Source: Bidens hawaiensis
Lineage: Eukaryota; Streptophyta; Magnoliopsida; Asterales; Asteraceae
DNA: 64,000 nucleotides
Assembly: GCA_021521415.1 (NCBI GenBank)
Contig: JAIQDT010008993.1
Location: 1-64,000, forward strand
Direction: 5' to 3'
Shown: piece by piece, positions 20,509 to 31,267 of the stretch
Position numbering within the stretch: position 1 is the first letter of the stretch
Layout: each line of letters starts with the position of its first letter
Translations under genes and position numbers: made by a program
The notes under the pieces: generated by a model
Seen by the model: only the letters and a program-made list of their open reading frames with translations
Database searches by the model: none
What the model was told of the DNA's origin: nothing

Positions 20509-23497
20509 TCAAGTAGAGCGTGGCGGTTCAAGGAAAGCCTTGAGGATAGCAAGTCCATCATCAGCAGCAGCGACTTCCTTCACTTTCTCCACCACCGGAT
20601 GCGGGAAGGCGGCATATTGGTTCACCGCTTGGTCATATGCAGCTTCGGTGTCCACATCGAACAAAGGGAAGTTGGAAGGCGGGACGCCTTTCTCAACGAA
20701 CCCTAGACCAAGCAGGAAGCCGGCCTTTTCCTCATCCTCATGAGAAGCGTTGAGGGCTGCGCTCATGGCAACATCGTAAGTAGTCTCTGAGAAGACCCGA
20801 TGCACAACCTACAAAGAAAATACAAGTGTCAAACACCTTTTCTATGTACAAAGGAAAGCGTGAAGACGTAAAGCTAAACATACCTGAGACAACGCTTCTC
20901 GAAGAAGCCATTCCTTGGCAACCAGAGCTTCTTGGAGGGCGGCTTGAGCTTGGGTGCGGGCGCGTTCGGCTTCGCTTTTGTTAAGGTTGGCAAGTAGCAC
21001 TTCCTTTGCAGCAGCCTCTTCAACGCCCTTAAGCTTCCGCTCGGTGTGGTCAAGCACGCCCCTCTGGTCCAGGATCTCTTGGAGCTTCTTGGCATCTTCC
21101 ATCGCCAAGGCATCATGAGCACGTTGGAGAGCCTCTAATTTGGCCTTGAGCTCCTCATTCTCCACGCGTAAAGGCTCAGCAACGGCTTCAGCCTTGGTGG
21201 CCCTCTCGGTTGCGTTCCTCGCAGTCTCCTTAGCCAGCCGAAGCTGTTCGTTAACAGCTTGGGCAGCCTTGGAGCGGGCCTCGAGTCGCGCTTGAACCTC
21301 AACCTCGAGGGCCTTGAAGGCCTTCTCCTTCTCCGCAGCAGCCGCGGCCAACTGTTGGTTCTCCTCCCGAAGAGCCCGCGCTTGAGATACTTCCTTGGCG
21401 CGAGCTGCTTTCAACTTGTCGTTTTCATGACAAAGCAGCTCGACGCGCGGCTGCATCCGGGCCTGGAGAACCCGAAGCTCATTGGTTAGCCTACCCTCCT
21501 GGTAGCTAGCCATGGCTTCCCCCAACGCACCATGGGGAGCAGCGTGGCGAGCCCATTCCACGCACTCCACAGGGGTACGAAGGGTTGTTCCTCTGCGGAT
21601 GTTCCATCGCGGAACATACACTTCATTGGAATCCGACACTGCAAAAGAAACAAAGCAGTTAGGAAAAGATGAAGAAAAATATAAAGGCCAAAAAGAACCC
21701 TACGCACCTGTAGGGTCGATCACAGGCCGATAGCCACCGAACCCATCGCCTGAACCTAAGGGAAATCCATCCAAAAGGTCGGGCAGATGGGAAGGTGACA
21801 AAGATTGGCGAGAAGCCCTGCGCGTACCTGATGGGCCGGCCGCCGTTGCCGGTGGCGGAGGCATAGTAGCGGCCGCCGTGGTCGCCGCCGCAGAATCCGC
21901 AGCAATCGTAACCGCCGGCTCGGTGAAAGATGCTGTAAAAATCGCACTTACCACCGGCGGTGACGTCATCTCAGCTGGAACAGTCGGCTCAAGGGAGTGA
22001 GCAACTGATCCAGCGGAAGCAGGCGCAGGCGCCTGGGTCGTCGCCTCAGGTAGGCTGACCGAGCCTACCGTCATCGGCGGAGAGGTACTCCTCTGCGCTC
22101 CACCCTGGAATGCGTCAACATCCACGCCAACACAAGAAGATAAGTGTTTCAATAAATTTATAAAATGATAAATCTACAAAGATAAGGATGTTTGTACTTA
22201 CGGGTTTTCTTGAGCCTGAACGTACGGACGGGCGGGGACGAGCCCGATGGAGCCGGTCTCTTGATGCCGGTCACCGTCGTCGTCGTTGGTTCTCCGGAGG
22301 TAACAGTCGTAGCCTCCGGAGCAGTGGTCTTCTCACCACCGGGGTTCCCCGTCACCTCTTCACTATCTGACTCGGTGTCAGATAGAAGCACCGGATCAGC
22401 TGTGGAGGCCACCTTCTCCTTCCCTTTCCCGCCGGCAGCCCTCTTCTTCCGCACCAACGGAGGACCATCTGCGGATTCCTCAGAAGAAGACAGGATGTCA
22501 GGAATTCCAGCAGCGGGTACAGCATTGAGGGGTTGAGGATAGAGTATCGCCTTACCTGGCCGTCGGTGGCTTAGGATCTCGTGGCCCAGCGGATAGACCT
22601 CCACAAACCGATCCGCCGTTTGTTCCAGGATGGGCAACTCGTTCTCGTCTAGAGCACGAGTACCCACCCGCACGGGACCGTCAGCTTCCCGCGGGTACAG
22701 GAGCGACTCCAAATCGTTCCCCTCTGAAAGAAAAGAAACAGTTAGAAGACAAACTCATATCAGCAAGAAAGACAAGACATACCATAAGGAATAGAGTTCA
22801 AACCGTATTCGAGAAGGATGGGAAACCGAGACGCCTCCTTCCATACCCGGCTCATCCCCAGCATCACCATCCCGGACTCCGCAAACCGGTAAACCGGAGA
22901 TTGGACCCGAGATATCTTCGCGAACCATTCCGCCTCCTGGTAGTTGGAAGCGTGAAGGCTCGGAAGCGCTTGCCCCTTCTTAAACTTCATGGCAATGGGG
23001 ATGGCGCGGGCAGAAATGTAGAAGAACTCCCGCTTCCACGATCGGAGACTGCGCTCGGTCGCGCAAATCTTCAAACCCTTGATCCGGGTTGTCAGGGTGT
23101 ACCACCCCTGGATGCACCTCCAAGTATAGAAGGTCATCAGGCGGTCCACATAGGGCTCAATACCCAGAATTCGGCACACCCACTCGAAGTGCCGAATCTT
23201 GGCATTCGCCATCGGATGCACCTCGGTCAGGTGCACACCGTGCCTCTCCAGGACACGGTACACAAACTTTGTCAATGGGAACCTAAGGTTCCCATAAACA
23301 AAGAATGCAGCATATACCCCGATCTTGCCGCTGGGGGCATCGTACACAGTCTGCTGGGGTTCAGGAAACTCAGGCTCAAGAGACTCAAGCATGAATTTCC
23401 TGACGACGTACTGGTACAGATCGACAGGTAGAGCACACTGGCACTCGCCAGCAGTACTCCTATCATCGGCTACAGCTTCAGCATCATGGGAAGACAT
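20509..23497 (-). CDS. Antisense gene of element A, five exons, gypsy-type 'transposase' domain plus coiled coil
   Basis: Predicted exons on the minus strand: 23497-22783, 22723-22202, 22127-21708, 21638-20884 and 20808-20509, about 903 residues. Donors are GT and phases agree with element C. Exon 1 (starting MSSHDAEAV) carries the domain known in Pfam as putative gypsy-type transposon (PF04195), with CQCALPVDLYQYVVRKFML and NLRFPLTKFVYRVLERHGV. Exon 2 is rich in charged residues and Thr/Val repeats, exon 3 in Ala/Pro, and exon 4 is a long coiled coil full of Glu, Ala and Lys. Function unknown; no catalytic motif is visible. The acceptor of exon 3 reads TTG where B has CAG, so this copy may not splice correctly. 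Confidence 0.75.
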
Positions 23498-23620
23498 ATT
23501 GCAGAGGAAGAAGAAACGATTTCGGAGGAATGCTCAACTAAATAAGGGAGTATTCACCAGAAATCGCCTTAGAGATGAAGAGAAGAAGTGAAGGTGTGAA
23601 TTACAAAGGACCCTCTTCCC

Positions 23621-23630
23621 CTTTATATAG
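23621..23630 (-). promoter_or_regulatory. TATA box of element A antisense gene
   Basis: On the minus strand this reads CTATATAAAG, about 125 bp upstream of the antisense ATG at 23497. The same motif lies at the same place in element B (42299-42307), and an equivalent one is on the plus strand in element C. A degenerate G-box (CCACATGTC on the minus strand) lies near 23697-23705. Confidence 0.6.
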
Positions 23631-23987
23631 TGATCGCAATTAATGCGATGAATTTAATGCGGAGGAGAGAGAAATTGAAGGTGCAATGAAACCGTGACAT
23701 GTGGCACCAGGCAAGCTGGCAACAGCTGTTGAAAGGACGAGTGCCATTAATTTTGTGGCCACGCGCCCGAAAAATCGCGCCCACGCGCCGTAAAAAGCGT
23801 CTGAAACGACCATATAATGTCACGTCACCATAACTTCCAGCACGTCCTGACACAGTCAGAAGAAACCGTCGCACGACGACTGTTCTTATCCTTTCACCAA
23901 CTCTTCAAATTTCAAAGATTCAAAAAGATTCGAAAAGTAAGCGGAAAAACCCCTTACCCTGGCTATCCAGTTGACCGTAAGACGGCT

Positions 23988-24680
23988 GCGGGTACAGTGT
24001 TAAGGCAAAACCCTTCACATACCTAGCACCCGCAGGGAACAGAGGCAAAGAATACCCAACTATGAAGTCGGGTGCGGGTACAGTGTTAAGGCAAAACCCT
24101 TCACATACCTAGCACCCGCAGGGAACGGAAACCGGAAAAACCCAATTTTGAAGCCGGGTGCGGGTACAGTGTTAAGGCAAAACCCTTCACATACCTAGCA
24201 CCCGCAGGGAACGGAAACCGGAAAAAACCCGACTATAAAGCCGGGTACGGGTACAGTGTTAAGGCAAAACCCTTCACATACCTAGCACCCACAGGGAAGT
24301 GTAGCCGAGAATATCTTGGCATTCCACCCAACTACAAAACGGGCACAGGTACAGTGCTAAGGCAAAACCCTTCACATACCTAACACCCGTAAAAAGTCAT
24401 ACCTCGGCACCCAATTGTAAGTCGGGCGCGGGTACAGTGTTAAGGCAAAACCCTTCACATACCTAGCGCCCGCAGGGGATTAAACGCCAGGAACACCTCG
24501 GCAACCATAAGTCAGGCGCGGGTACAGTGTCAAGGCAAAACCCTTCACGCACCTAGCCCTGCAGGGATTTAACGCCAGGGATACCTTGGGAGTAAAGTAA
24601 CTAATAAGACGAAGTGCGGGTACAGCGTCAAGGCAAAACCCTTCGCATACCGAGCACTCCATGGGAATTGAAACCAAGAA
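23988..24680 (+). repeat. Tandem repeat TR2 of element A (about eight units of 80-99 bp)
   Basis: Units begin near 23988, 24074, 24160, 24248, 24347, 24427, 24517 and 24615 with GCGGGTACAGTGTTAAGGCA, followed by AACCCTTCACATACCTAGC and CCCGCAGGGAA. The GCGGGT and ACCCGC blocks at the two ends of each core can pair, so each unit may form a stem. The array lies upstream of the antisense promoter. Element B has a shorter array of about four units. Confidence 0.88.
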
Positions 24681-24772
24681 GGATCTTCTGGGCCATGCTT
24701 GCAGAAACGGGATTAACATCCCCGCATAGCGGGAACGTCAAGAACTAGATTGTTTGAAACTTCAGGATGGAA

Positions 24773-24816
24773 TTGGTGGTTATAACATGATTGATCACTA
24801 TGTTCAAAACCACCAA
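24773..24816 (+). repeat. Hairpin upstream of the PPT in element A
   Basis: Arms TTGGTGGTTATAACAT and ATGTTCAAAACCACCAA enclose GATTGATCACT. The structure recurs in element B with better pairing. It lies about 240 bp before the PPT, inside the genomic RNA. Confidence 0.65.
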
Positions 24817-25053
24817 GACCTCATGGAGAATCTACACAAAAGGTTCTAAACGCTCCTGACTTGCGGGGAGGTTACAGACCTATCCGCATCATCCCAGAGA
24901 TCAAGCAGAACATTGGGAAATTCTGCGTGACATTGGGAAACCCGTGGGTAAGACTTCCCGCGGAAAACCCATAAAACTAAACCCTTTTCAAAAACCCCTA
25001 GCTTAAGTCCAAAAGTTCACCTCACTTTATTAAACATTCATGAGAAGAACATT

Positions 25054-25067
25054 GGACTGGGGGGACT
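25054..25067 (+). other. Polypurine tract of element A
   Basis: GGACTGGGGGGACT directly precedes the 3' LTR start TGAAGAGG. The same tract occurs in B, and a G-run variant in C. Confidence 0.8.
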
Positions 25068-26111
25068 TGAAGAGGTAGGTCCCAGCAAAGGTGGTTAGGA
25101 CCCGCAAGACTTCCTTAAAAGGAGACGTCTGCGCAGTTGAAAACGCAAGACTCCTTAAACGGACGTCTGCGCAGTTGAACCCGCAGACTTCACCATAGGG
25201 ACGTCTGCGCCGCGACCTACCAAACCCGCAGGACCCACCACGCTCAGAGTTGTGACGACCTCACATGCGGTACGCAAGCTGGTCCCGCAGGAAATGCCTC
25301 CCTATGGTTTCCAAGTATCCGCCTGTTCCCGCAGGTGCGGATACCCGCCAATAGGGACTGGCCACCCGCGCAGCATGGCTACACGCATAAGGCTCAAACT
25401 CATAATAATTCAGTAGTCACCTGAAGAAGGAATGAGCAAAGCCGGGAACATTCCCGCATAAAGGCGGGAGGGGGAAAACTCCCGCCTAAATGAGCCAGTC
25501 CGTATAATAATGGAGGATCTTTTGTGTGATACCTGACGAGGTATGGACAAAAGATCTGACCAACGATACGACAGCTCACTGACAGCAGCATGGCAGACAA
25601 CACGCCACAGCACTGTGACCAATAGCCGCTGCCTGCTCACCAACTCCTGCCATACCACGTGCCTAGCCTGTAGTTGGTGGAAAAGGAAAAGTGAACAGCA
25701 CGCCTGGTCACTGTCAGCCGCTGCCTATCCACCAATTACCAGCAGAGCACGTGTGTAGGCCACAGTTGGCAGAGTAGTAGGCCGGCTAAACCTCCTTGGA
25801 AACCCACATTCGGCTATAAAAAGACATCAAATGGTATTATCATTTCATCATCTAATATCTTGTATAATTTACCTGATAACTGCTCTAGCATTAATAATAT
25901 ACTTTTATATTCAAAGAGTAATATAGACTGATTCTCACGCCGGAGGGTGGTCACAAGGAGGAACCCCCCCTCTTTCTTAGTGACGAGCTCACGGTGTCTG
26001 TTTTGCAGGTTATCGGAAGAACCATCTTGCCGGAATTAACCCCTCGTGGGAAACGTCTATCTAACCCTCAGGTTACTCGTAATCTGTCGGGGTTCGACTG
26101 GTGTTTCTTCA
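25068..26111 (+). repeat. 3' LTR of element A
   Basis: 1044 bp, the same length as the 5' LTR, with about five single-base differences. It ends TTTCTTCA and is followed by the target duplicate GTTTG. Confidence 0.93.
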
Positions 26112-26116
26112 GTTTG

Positions 26117-27504
26117 CTTTGCACAAAGGTAAAGAATACAACATCAAAGCAGTTGAAGGATAAGGATTGCTAAACTAATTACTAACACAATTTTTATTTT
26201 TATTTTTTCACCTGCTACATGGGGTAGACGTTGCTTTTACTTTTATATATACACATCCTCAAAATTAATTCATATTAAATGAGTTTACTTATATTCCATT
26301 GGTATATCTTAATACGTATTGATTGTCACTTATATAGTTACATGATGTGATTACTAAAACTTGTGAACTTAAGGTCTTATGTTTGAAACTTAAAGGATTT
26401 TCTCATAGTGATAATTTCCTCTCTTGATATGATGTTCTGTAAACTATCTTAAAAAAGTACGAATTGAGTAAATGATTACATAATATTTTAAAAGGTGGTA
26501 GACCAATTAATACGTGTGAGATCTCCACTACAAGGAAAGTTAAGATTTGGATCTAACGTTTAAGATATTATCATAAACATAATGGTGTAGATCATCCTTT
26601 CATAATATATTTTAATATTTGTAACTTCCTGTACTTATTTACACACACTTGACACTTCCCATCAATGCGAAATGTGCTTGATATAACATTCTATTTTTTA
26701 GTATATTATACAAAAAAATTAAAATATGGAGAAGGGTTTTATTTTTCAATAATTGTTATATTTTTTAAGCAATATTTTGTATGCACGACAGACTTGTTTC
26801 AAATGTTAACGAGGCATTTGCATCTGTATGAAGTACTGTTGAGAACCTTAGTTAACAACTTTGGAATGTGTAGTTTTTGAATGAAGTCTAGAGACCATAG
26901 ATGTTAATAATGGACCTTGATAAAGTGGCTAGTAAAACTTTAAAGAGTGTTATTTCATTCTCTTTAAGTTCACTTAAAGAGGGTCGAAGGAAGCGAAGAC
27001 TTTCACTTTGGTCATTGATACAATCACGACGTCCTCCCCAGTCCCCTATCATCTATACCATCATTGTCAGTATTGCCACCTTCATCGTCGACGCAACTTC
27101 TGCCAACACCGTCGTTGACGTCTTCACTGCAACCCTCGTAGCTAGCCGTCAATAAAATATATCGCATGTAACATGTTATCACTTCATTTAGTCATAGCCC
27201 GAAGTAATTTTTTTGAATCCATATTAATTCGAACCTGTTTGACTTGCCGTATGTTAATCAATTTGTTCTGACATGAACCCGTTCTAACCTATCCATCGAT
27301 TTGTCGTGGGTTATGGAAAACTTAAATGTCAACCAACTTGTTAGTGATACACCACTATCTTAATCGAATTTCAAGTTCCAATTAGAAATTTTTTGATAAA
27401 ATAAATAAAGTATCATGACTCACATGCCATTTACAATGGCATTATTTTTATTTTATTAAACGCACAAAACGTTTATCAACGAGAAACAATGCATTGCAAG
27501 TATG
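26117..27504. other. AT-rich intergenic DNA, no gene seen
   Basis: Nothing recognised. Short open frames at 26665-26880 and 26901-27155 have no domain or homologue that I can name. A degraded piece near 27200-27320 (ACCTGTTTGACTTGCC, ACATGAACCCGTTC) looks like the edge of an old hAT-type element, without a clear boundary. Confidence 0.5.
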
Positions 27505-27517
27505 TTTGTTCATTATT

Positions 27518-27845
27518 ATAAATCGGATGTGGCTCAATGGTAGAGCACTCATTTTACAAGTGAGAGATAGAAGGTTTAAACATCACTATCATCAATTTAT
27601 ATGGGAGATATGAGGAATGATCCTGGATTGCTAGGGTTCGAGTCCTGATCTCACCCGGTTTTATCGGCTCCTCGCTGTCGTGCCATTTGACGGGGGTGGG
27701 GGTCGGTTTTTATCCGGTGAATCCCTCAATAGGTGGACCGCTAGGGGCCGACCGTTCGGACTAGTGGCCGGCTCGAGCAACCTTTAGCCAATTGGGGCCG
27801 CGTACGGAGTACCCGGCGTTACTTAATTGGTCGTTAAAAAAAATA
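27518..27845 (+). mobile_element. tRNA-derived SINE with 13-bp target duplication
   Basis: A 328-bp element flanked by the perfect direct repeat TTTGTTCATTATT (27505-27517 and 27846-27858). The head resembles a tRNA: an A-box TGGCTCAATGG at 27530-27540, an anticodon-like stem with loop TTTACAA, and a B-box-like GGTTTAAACATC at 27573. A second B-box match GGTTCGAGTCC lies near 27629. A GC-rich body follows and an A-rich tail ends the element. These are the features of a plant SINE. It is not a functional tRNA gene, because the acceptor stem does not pair. Confidence 0.8.
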
Positions 27846-27917
27846 TTTGTTCATTATTTAGTGAATTATTAAGTGATGTAGTTTTGACAGGGTTGGTGAA
27901 GAATTAATTGTAAAGAG

Positions 27918-29585
27918 TAGAGGTGGCAATGGGAGTGGGTTAGGTTGGATTTGGGTGATGGATCAGAATGGATATGGGGTCAGGATGAATTTTTAAAATA
28001 TAGGGTTAGGATGGATATGGGTCAAAATGGGTAAAACTAACCCATATTGACCCAAGTGAAAGTTGACATACAAAGGGTTTTAAAAACCCCTCAAAAAAAT
28101 ATTCAAAAAAACTATTAAAAAAAATAATAACTCAAAATATAAATAAAAAACGTAAAATGTAAAATAACTAAAATGTTTCCCCCATCATCCTCGTTCATTA
28201 AAAAAAAAACCGTTTTGTACCGGTTTAGGTTCGAGTTTTACGGGGTTTTTTTCGGTTCGGTTTTGTTTTTTTTCATTTCGGTCGGTTTCAATGGTTTCGG
28301 TTTCGATTTCTCGGTTTTTTGGTTTCACTATTGTTTTGTTTTAGTTAGTTTTTTCGGTCTCGTTTCAATTCATTTGTTTTATTTTGGTCGGCTACGTTTT
28401 AGTTTTTTTTGTTTCGTTTTAGTAAGTTTTTTATTGCATTTCGTTTTTTTTTGTTTCGTTTTGGTCAGTTTTTTCGGTTTCATATCGATTTTTTTTGTAT
28501 CGTTTTGGTCGTTTTTCTATTTCGGTTCAGTTTCGTTTCAGTTTTTATATTTCGTTTTGTCAGTTCGGTGTTTTTGATTCGTGTTGGTTCGGTTTTTAAA
28601 TTGCATTTATTTTTTTATGTTTCCTTTGGTCAGTTTTTCTGTTTCAATTCGGTTTTTTTGTTTCGTTTCGGTCGTTTTTTTATTTCGGTTCAGTTTCGTT
28701 TCGGTTTTTTTGTTTTGCTTTGGCCGGTTCAGTGTTTTTGTATTGTTTTGGTCAGGTTTCAGTTGCATTTCGTTTTTTTTGTTTCGTTTTGGTCGTTTTT
28801 CTATTTCGTTTCAGTTTCGTTTTGGTTTTTTTGTTTTGTTTCGGTCGATTCGGTGTTTTTGTTTTATATTGATTTCAGCTTTTCAGTTGCATTTCGGTTT
28901 TTTTTTGTTTCGTTTTGGTCAGCTTTTCGGTTTCATATCGGTTTTTTGTTTCGTTTTGGTCGTTTTTCTATTTCAATTCAGTTTCGTTTTGGTATTTTTG
29001 TTTCGTTTTGGTCGGTTTAGTGTTTTTGTTTTGTTTTGGTGCGCTTTTCAGTTGCCTTTCGCTTTTTTTTTTCGTTTTTGTCAACTTTTCAGTTTCATAT
29101 CGGTTTTTTGGGTTTCGTTTTTGTCGTTTTTTTATTTCTATTCAATTTTGTTTTGGTTTGGTCGATTCGATGTTTTTGTTTAGTTTTGGTTAGCTTTTCG
29201 GTTGCATTTCGCTTTTTTTGTTTCGTTTTGGTAAGTTTCTCGGTTTCATTCCCGTTTTTTTTGTTTCGTTTTGGTCGTTTTTTTATTTCGGTTCAGTTTC
29301 GCTTTAGTCGGTTCGGGGTTTTTATTTCGTTTTAATCGTTTTTTGGGTTTCGGATGAGTTTTGTTTCGCACGTGATATTTTGGGTATTTTGAATTAGATA
29401 AATTTTGGATAACTTGGATATTTTGTTTTGACCCATTTTAACCTATAAATGAAACTCACTTGGATATTTCCAACCCATCCTGACCCACTTGAAGAAATTT
29501 TATAATCCATCCTAACCCATTTAACTTTTAAAGTTTATTCATCTTGACCCAAAACAATTCATTTGAGTTGGGTTTGCCACCCTTA
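27918..29585. mobile_element. Non-autonomous hAT element (1668 bp)
   Basis: Ends TAGAGGTGGCAA and, on the complement of the right end, TAAGGGTGGCAA, flanked by the perfect 8-bp duplication GTAAAGAG (27910-27917 and 29586-29593). Subterminal regions carry repeated GGGTCA/TGACCC-type motifs. The interior holds a long T-rich tandem array and no transposase. Confidence 0.85.
28200..29345 (+). repeat. T-rich tandem array inside the hAT element
   Basis: About 1.1 kb of TTTCGTTTTGGTCGGTTTTT-like sequence. A larger unit is marked by TTGCATTT at about 28434, 28601, 28763, 28887, 29052 (as TTGCCTTT) and 29202, which gives a period of roughly 125-167 bp. A is rare on the plus strand, so all three forward frames stay open for hundreds of codons of Phe, Val, Arg and Ser. 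Those frames are a composition artefact and not genes. Confidence 0.85.
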
Positions 29586-29593
29586 GTAAAGAG

Positions 29594-30233
29594 TTACCAA
29601 ATTATTTTCCTACTCTTACTTCTACTTAACCCCTTTCTTTTTATTATACAAACATCACTCGGTTTGCTACTTTATGGTTTATAGATCTTTTAGGTAATTA
29701 CACGTGACTCACTATGCAATTTCCTCCTTTGATTTCTAAATTAAATTTAATAAATTCTAGAAATTATTTTAATAGTGGAACTGTATATTTTTAAAGATAA
29801 CATGATACACCATAAAAAGGTGACGTAAATACATTTTTAAGTTGATTTATACGTTAATAAGTTGAATTAAGACGGTATTTATGTGCTACGATTATATGTA
29901 CCACTTTTGTTTTGAATATTTTCATGGGCATACAATATGTAACAAGCCTGTCATGTACAAATTGTGTTTTAAGGTTATAAACGAGTTAAATGTTTGGCGT
30001 CGACTTAAGCTCGTAACAGTTTTTGAATTAGTCTTTATAATAAACACATGCTAAATTTATCTTTTTAGTATCAAAACTGTACACAAAGGTCAGGGTATAA
30101 ATGAGCCGAGACACTCACTAGCCACTCGAAAACATACTTCAAAAGTCTAATCAACCCAAATTTAAACAAACTCAAGCCTAAAAATAAATTTAACAAATTA
30201 GCTAGGTTACAAAATTATGATAATAATAAGGAA
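29594..30233. other. AT-rich intergenic DNA
   Basis: No gene, repeat or RNA recognised in this stretch. Confidence 0.5.
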
Positions 30234-30748
30234 TATTGGATTTTAATAATCCCTATTGAATGGTATTGGCCAATCATAATCCCTATTCATTTTATCGCCA
30301 CTGACGGTCCCAAATTCAAAAAAGTTGGCCCTCAGCGGTCCCCCGTTAAATATGACTTAACGTCGTTATCATTTTTTCTGAATTTCAAACCAATGTTTTA
30401 GGGCTTTTGATCGTTAGGAGGATACGAGTCGATTAGTTCGAAACAGTGTTTTAAAATGTCGAAGCAATGCTTCAATTCGGGTGTTTGAACTTACAATTAA
30501 CCAAAATCAAGTCGTTTAGATCATTGTTTGGAGCTAAGTTTTATATCATTCGACTCGTATTTTCCTTCCGATTAATAGTCCAAAAAAGTTAGTTTGAAAT
30601 TCGGAAAAAAGTATAACGCCGTTAAGTCATTTATAACGGGGGACCATTGGGGGCCAACTTTTTTGAATTTGGGACCGCCAGGGGCGATAAAATGAATAGG
30701 GATTATTATCGGCCAATATCATTCAATAGGGATTATTAAAATCCAATA
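30234..30748. mobile_element. Foldback / MULE-like MITE, imperfect palindrome over its whole length
   Basis: Left end TATTGGATTTTAATAATCCC pairs with right end GGGATTATTAAAATCCAATA. Pairing continues for about 175 bp (TCATTTTATCGCC, GACGGTCCCAAATTC, TGACTTAACG blocks), and weaker symmetry runs to the centre. The flanking 9 bp, AATAAGGAA and TACAAGGAA, match at 7 of 9 positions, which hints at a Mutator-type duplication. No coding capacity. Confidence 0.75.
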
Positions 30749-30757
30749 TACAAGGAA

Positions 30758-31267
30758 CTAGTTTTTATCCCCCGTATTACGGGGACTGATTTACATTACT
30801 CGTTTTTTATATTTATATATTTTTTTGGGTTTAATTTTATTTATTGTAATGAAATTTATAATATACTTAGAGTTTGATGATAAAAAGGTTTCACAAATAA
30901 CTAAGATGCTATAACCCGGTTTAAAAGTTATTTGGGTTTGGTAAGTCCCAAAGCCTTTTTTTTTTACTATAAAATTGTTTGTTAATTATAAATAATATTC
31001 TTTAAAAAAATCAAATAATAATTTTTAGTATATCCTATTTTATAGGATTTTCACATCAAATTAAATTTGGTGAGAATAATTTTTAATTTAAAGAGATGTT
31101 ATAACCCGTTTAAGGAACATCTGGGTTTTGTAAGACTAATACCCGTAAATTCGGATCAAATGCATGAGAAAATTCCATTTAAAAATCAAGCAAATCTGAT
31201 AACTCCAAAAAAAGGGAGTGACCACATCGCGACACATATGATTTTTGTGTTTTCGTTTATTTATATA
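30758..31267 (-). mobile_element. Helitron-like element, minus strand, copy 1
   Basis: On the minus strand the 3' end reads CCCCGTAATACGGGGG, then GATAAAAACTAG, followed by T. This is a short hairpin a few bases before CTAG, as in Helitrons. The body includes TATCCTATTTTATAGGATTTT and ATAACCCGTTTAAGGAA-type blocks shared with the next copy. The 5' end was not defined. The element is short and non-coding. Confidence 0.6.

Larger units (their letters stand above)
16769..26111 (+). mobile_element. Tat-lineage LTR retrotransposon A, non-autonomous (gag plus antisense gene)
   Basis: Complete element of 9343 bp with two 1044-bp LTRs and the 5-bp target duplication GTTTG (16764-16768 and 26112-26116). 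Order: 5' LTR, PBS, gag, 221-bp tandem repeats, a five-exon gene on the minus strand, about 86-bp tandem repeats, a hairpin, PPT and 3' LTR. There is no protease, RT, RNase H or integrase. The two LTRs differ at only about five positions, so the insertion is recent. It would need enzymes in trans, perhaps from a relative such as element C. Confidence 0.93.

Noticed and set aside
22901..23431. Plus-strand frame of 176 codons in element A (and 249 codons at 41478 in B)
   Set aside because: Shadows of the antisense gene's first exon. The minus frame has the recognisable domain and start.
26901..27155. An 84-codon frame in AT-rich DNA
   Set aside because: Low complexity, no homologue recognised and no gene context.
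27521..27595. A tRNA-Val-like gene (loop TTTACAA)
   Set aside because: A-box and B-box fit, but the acceptor stem does not pair and the sequence is the head of a SINE with target duplications.
28173..29335. Several 90-200-codon Phe-rich frames in all three forward phases
   Set aside because: They are caused by the T-rich, A-poor tandem array inside the hAT element. There is no domain and no codon bias, and all phases are open at once.
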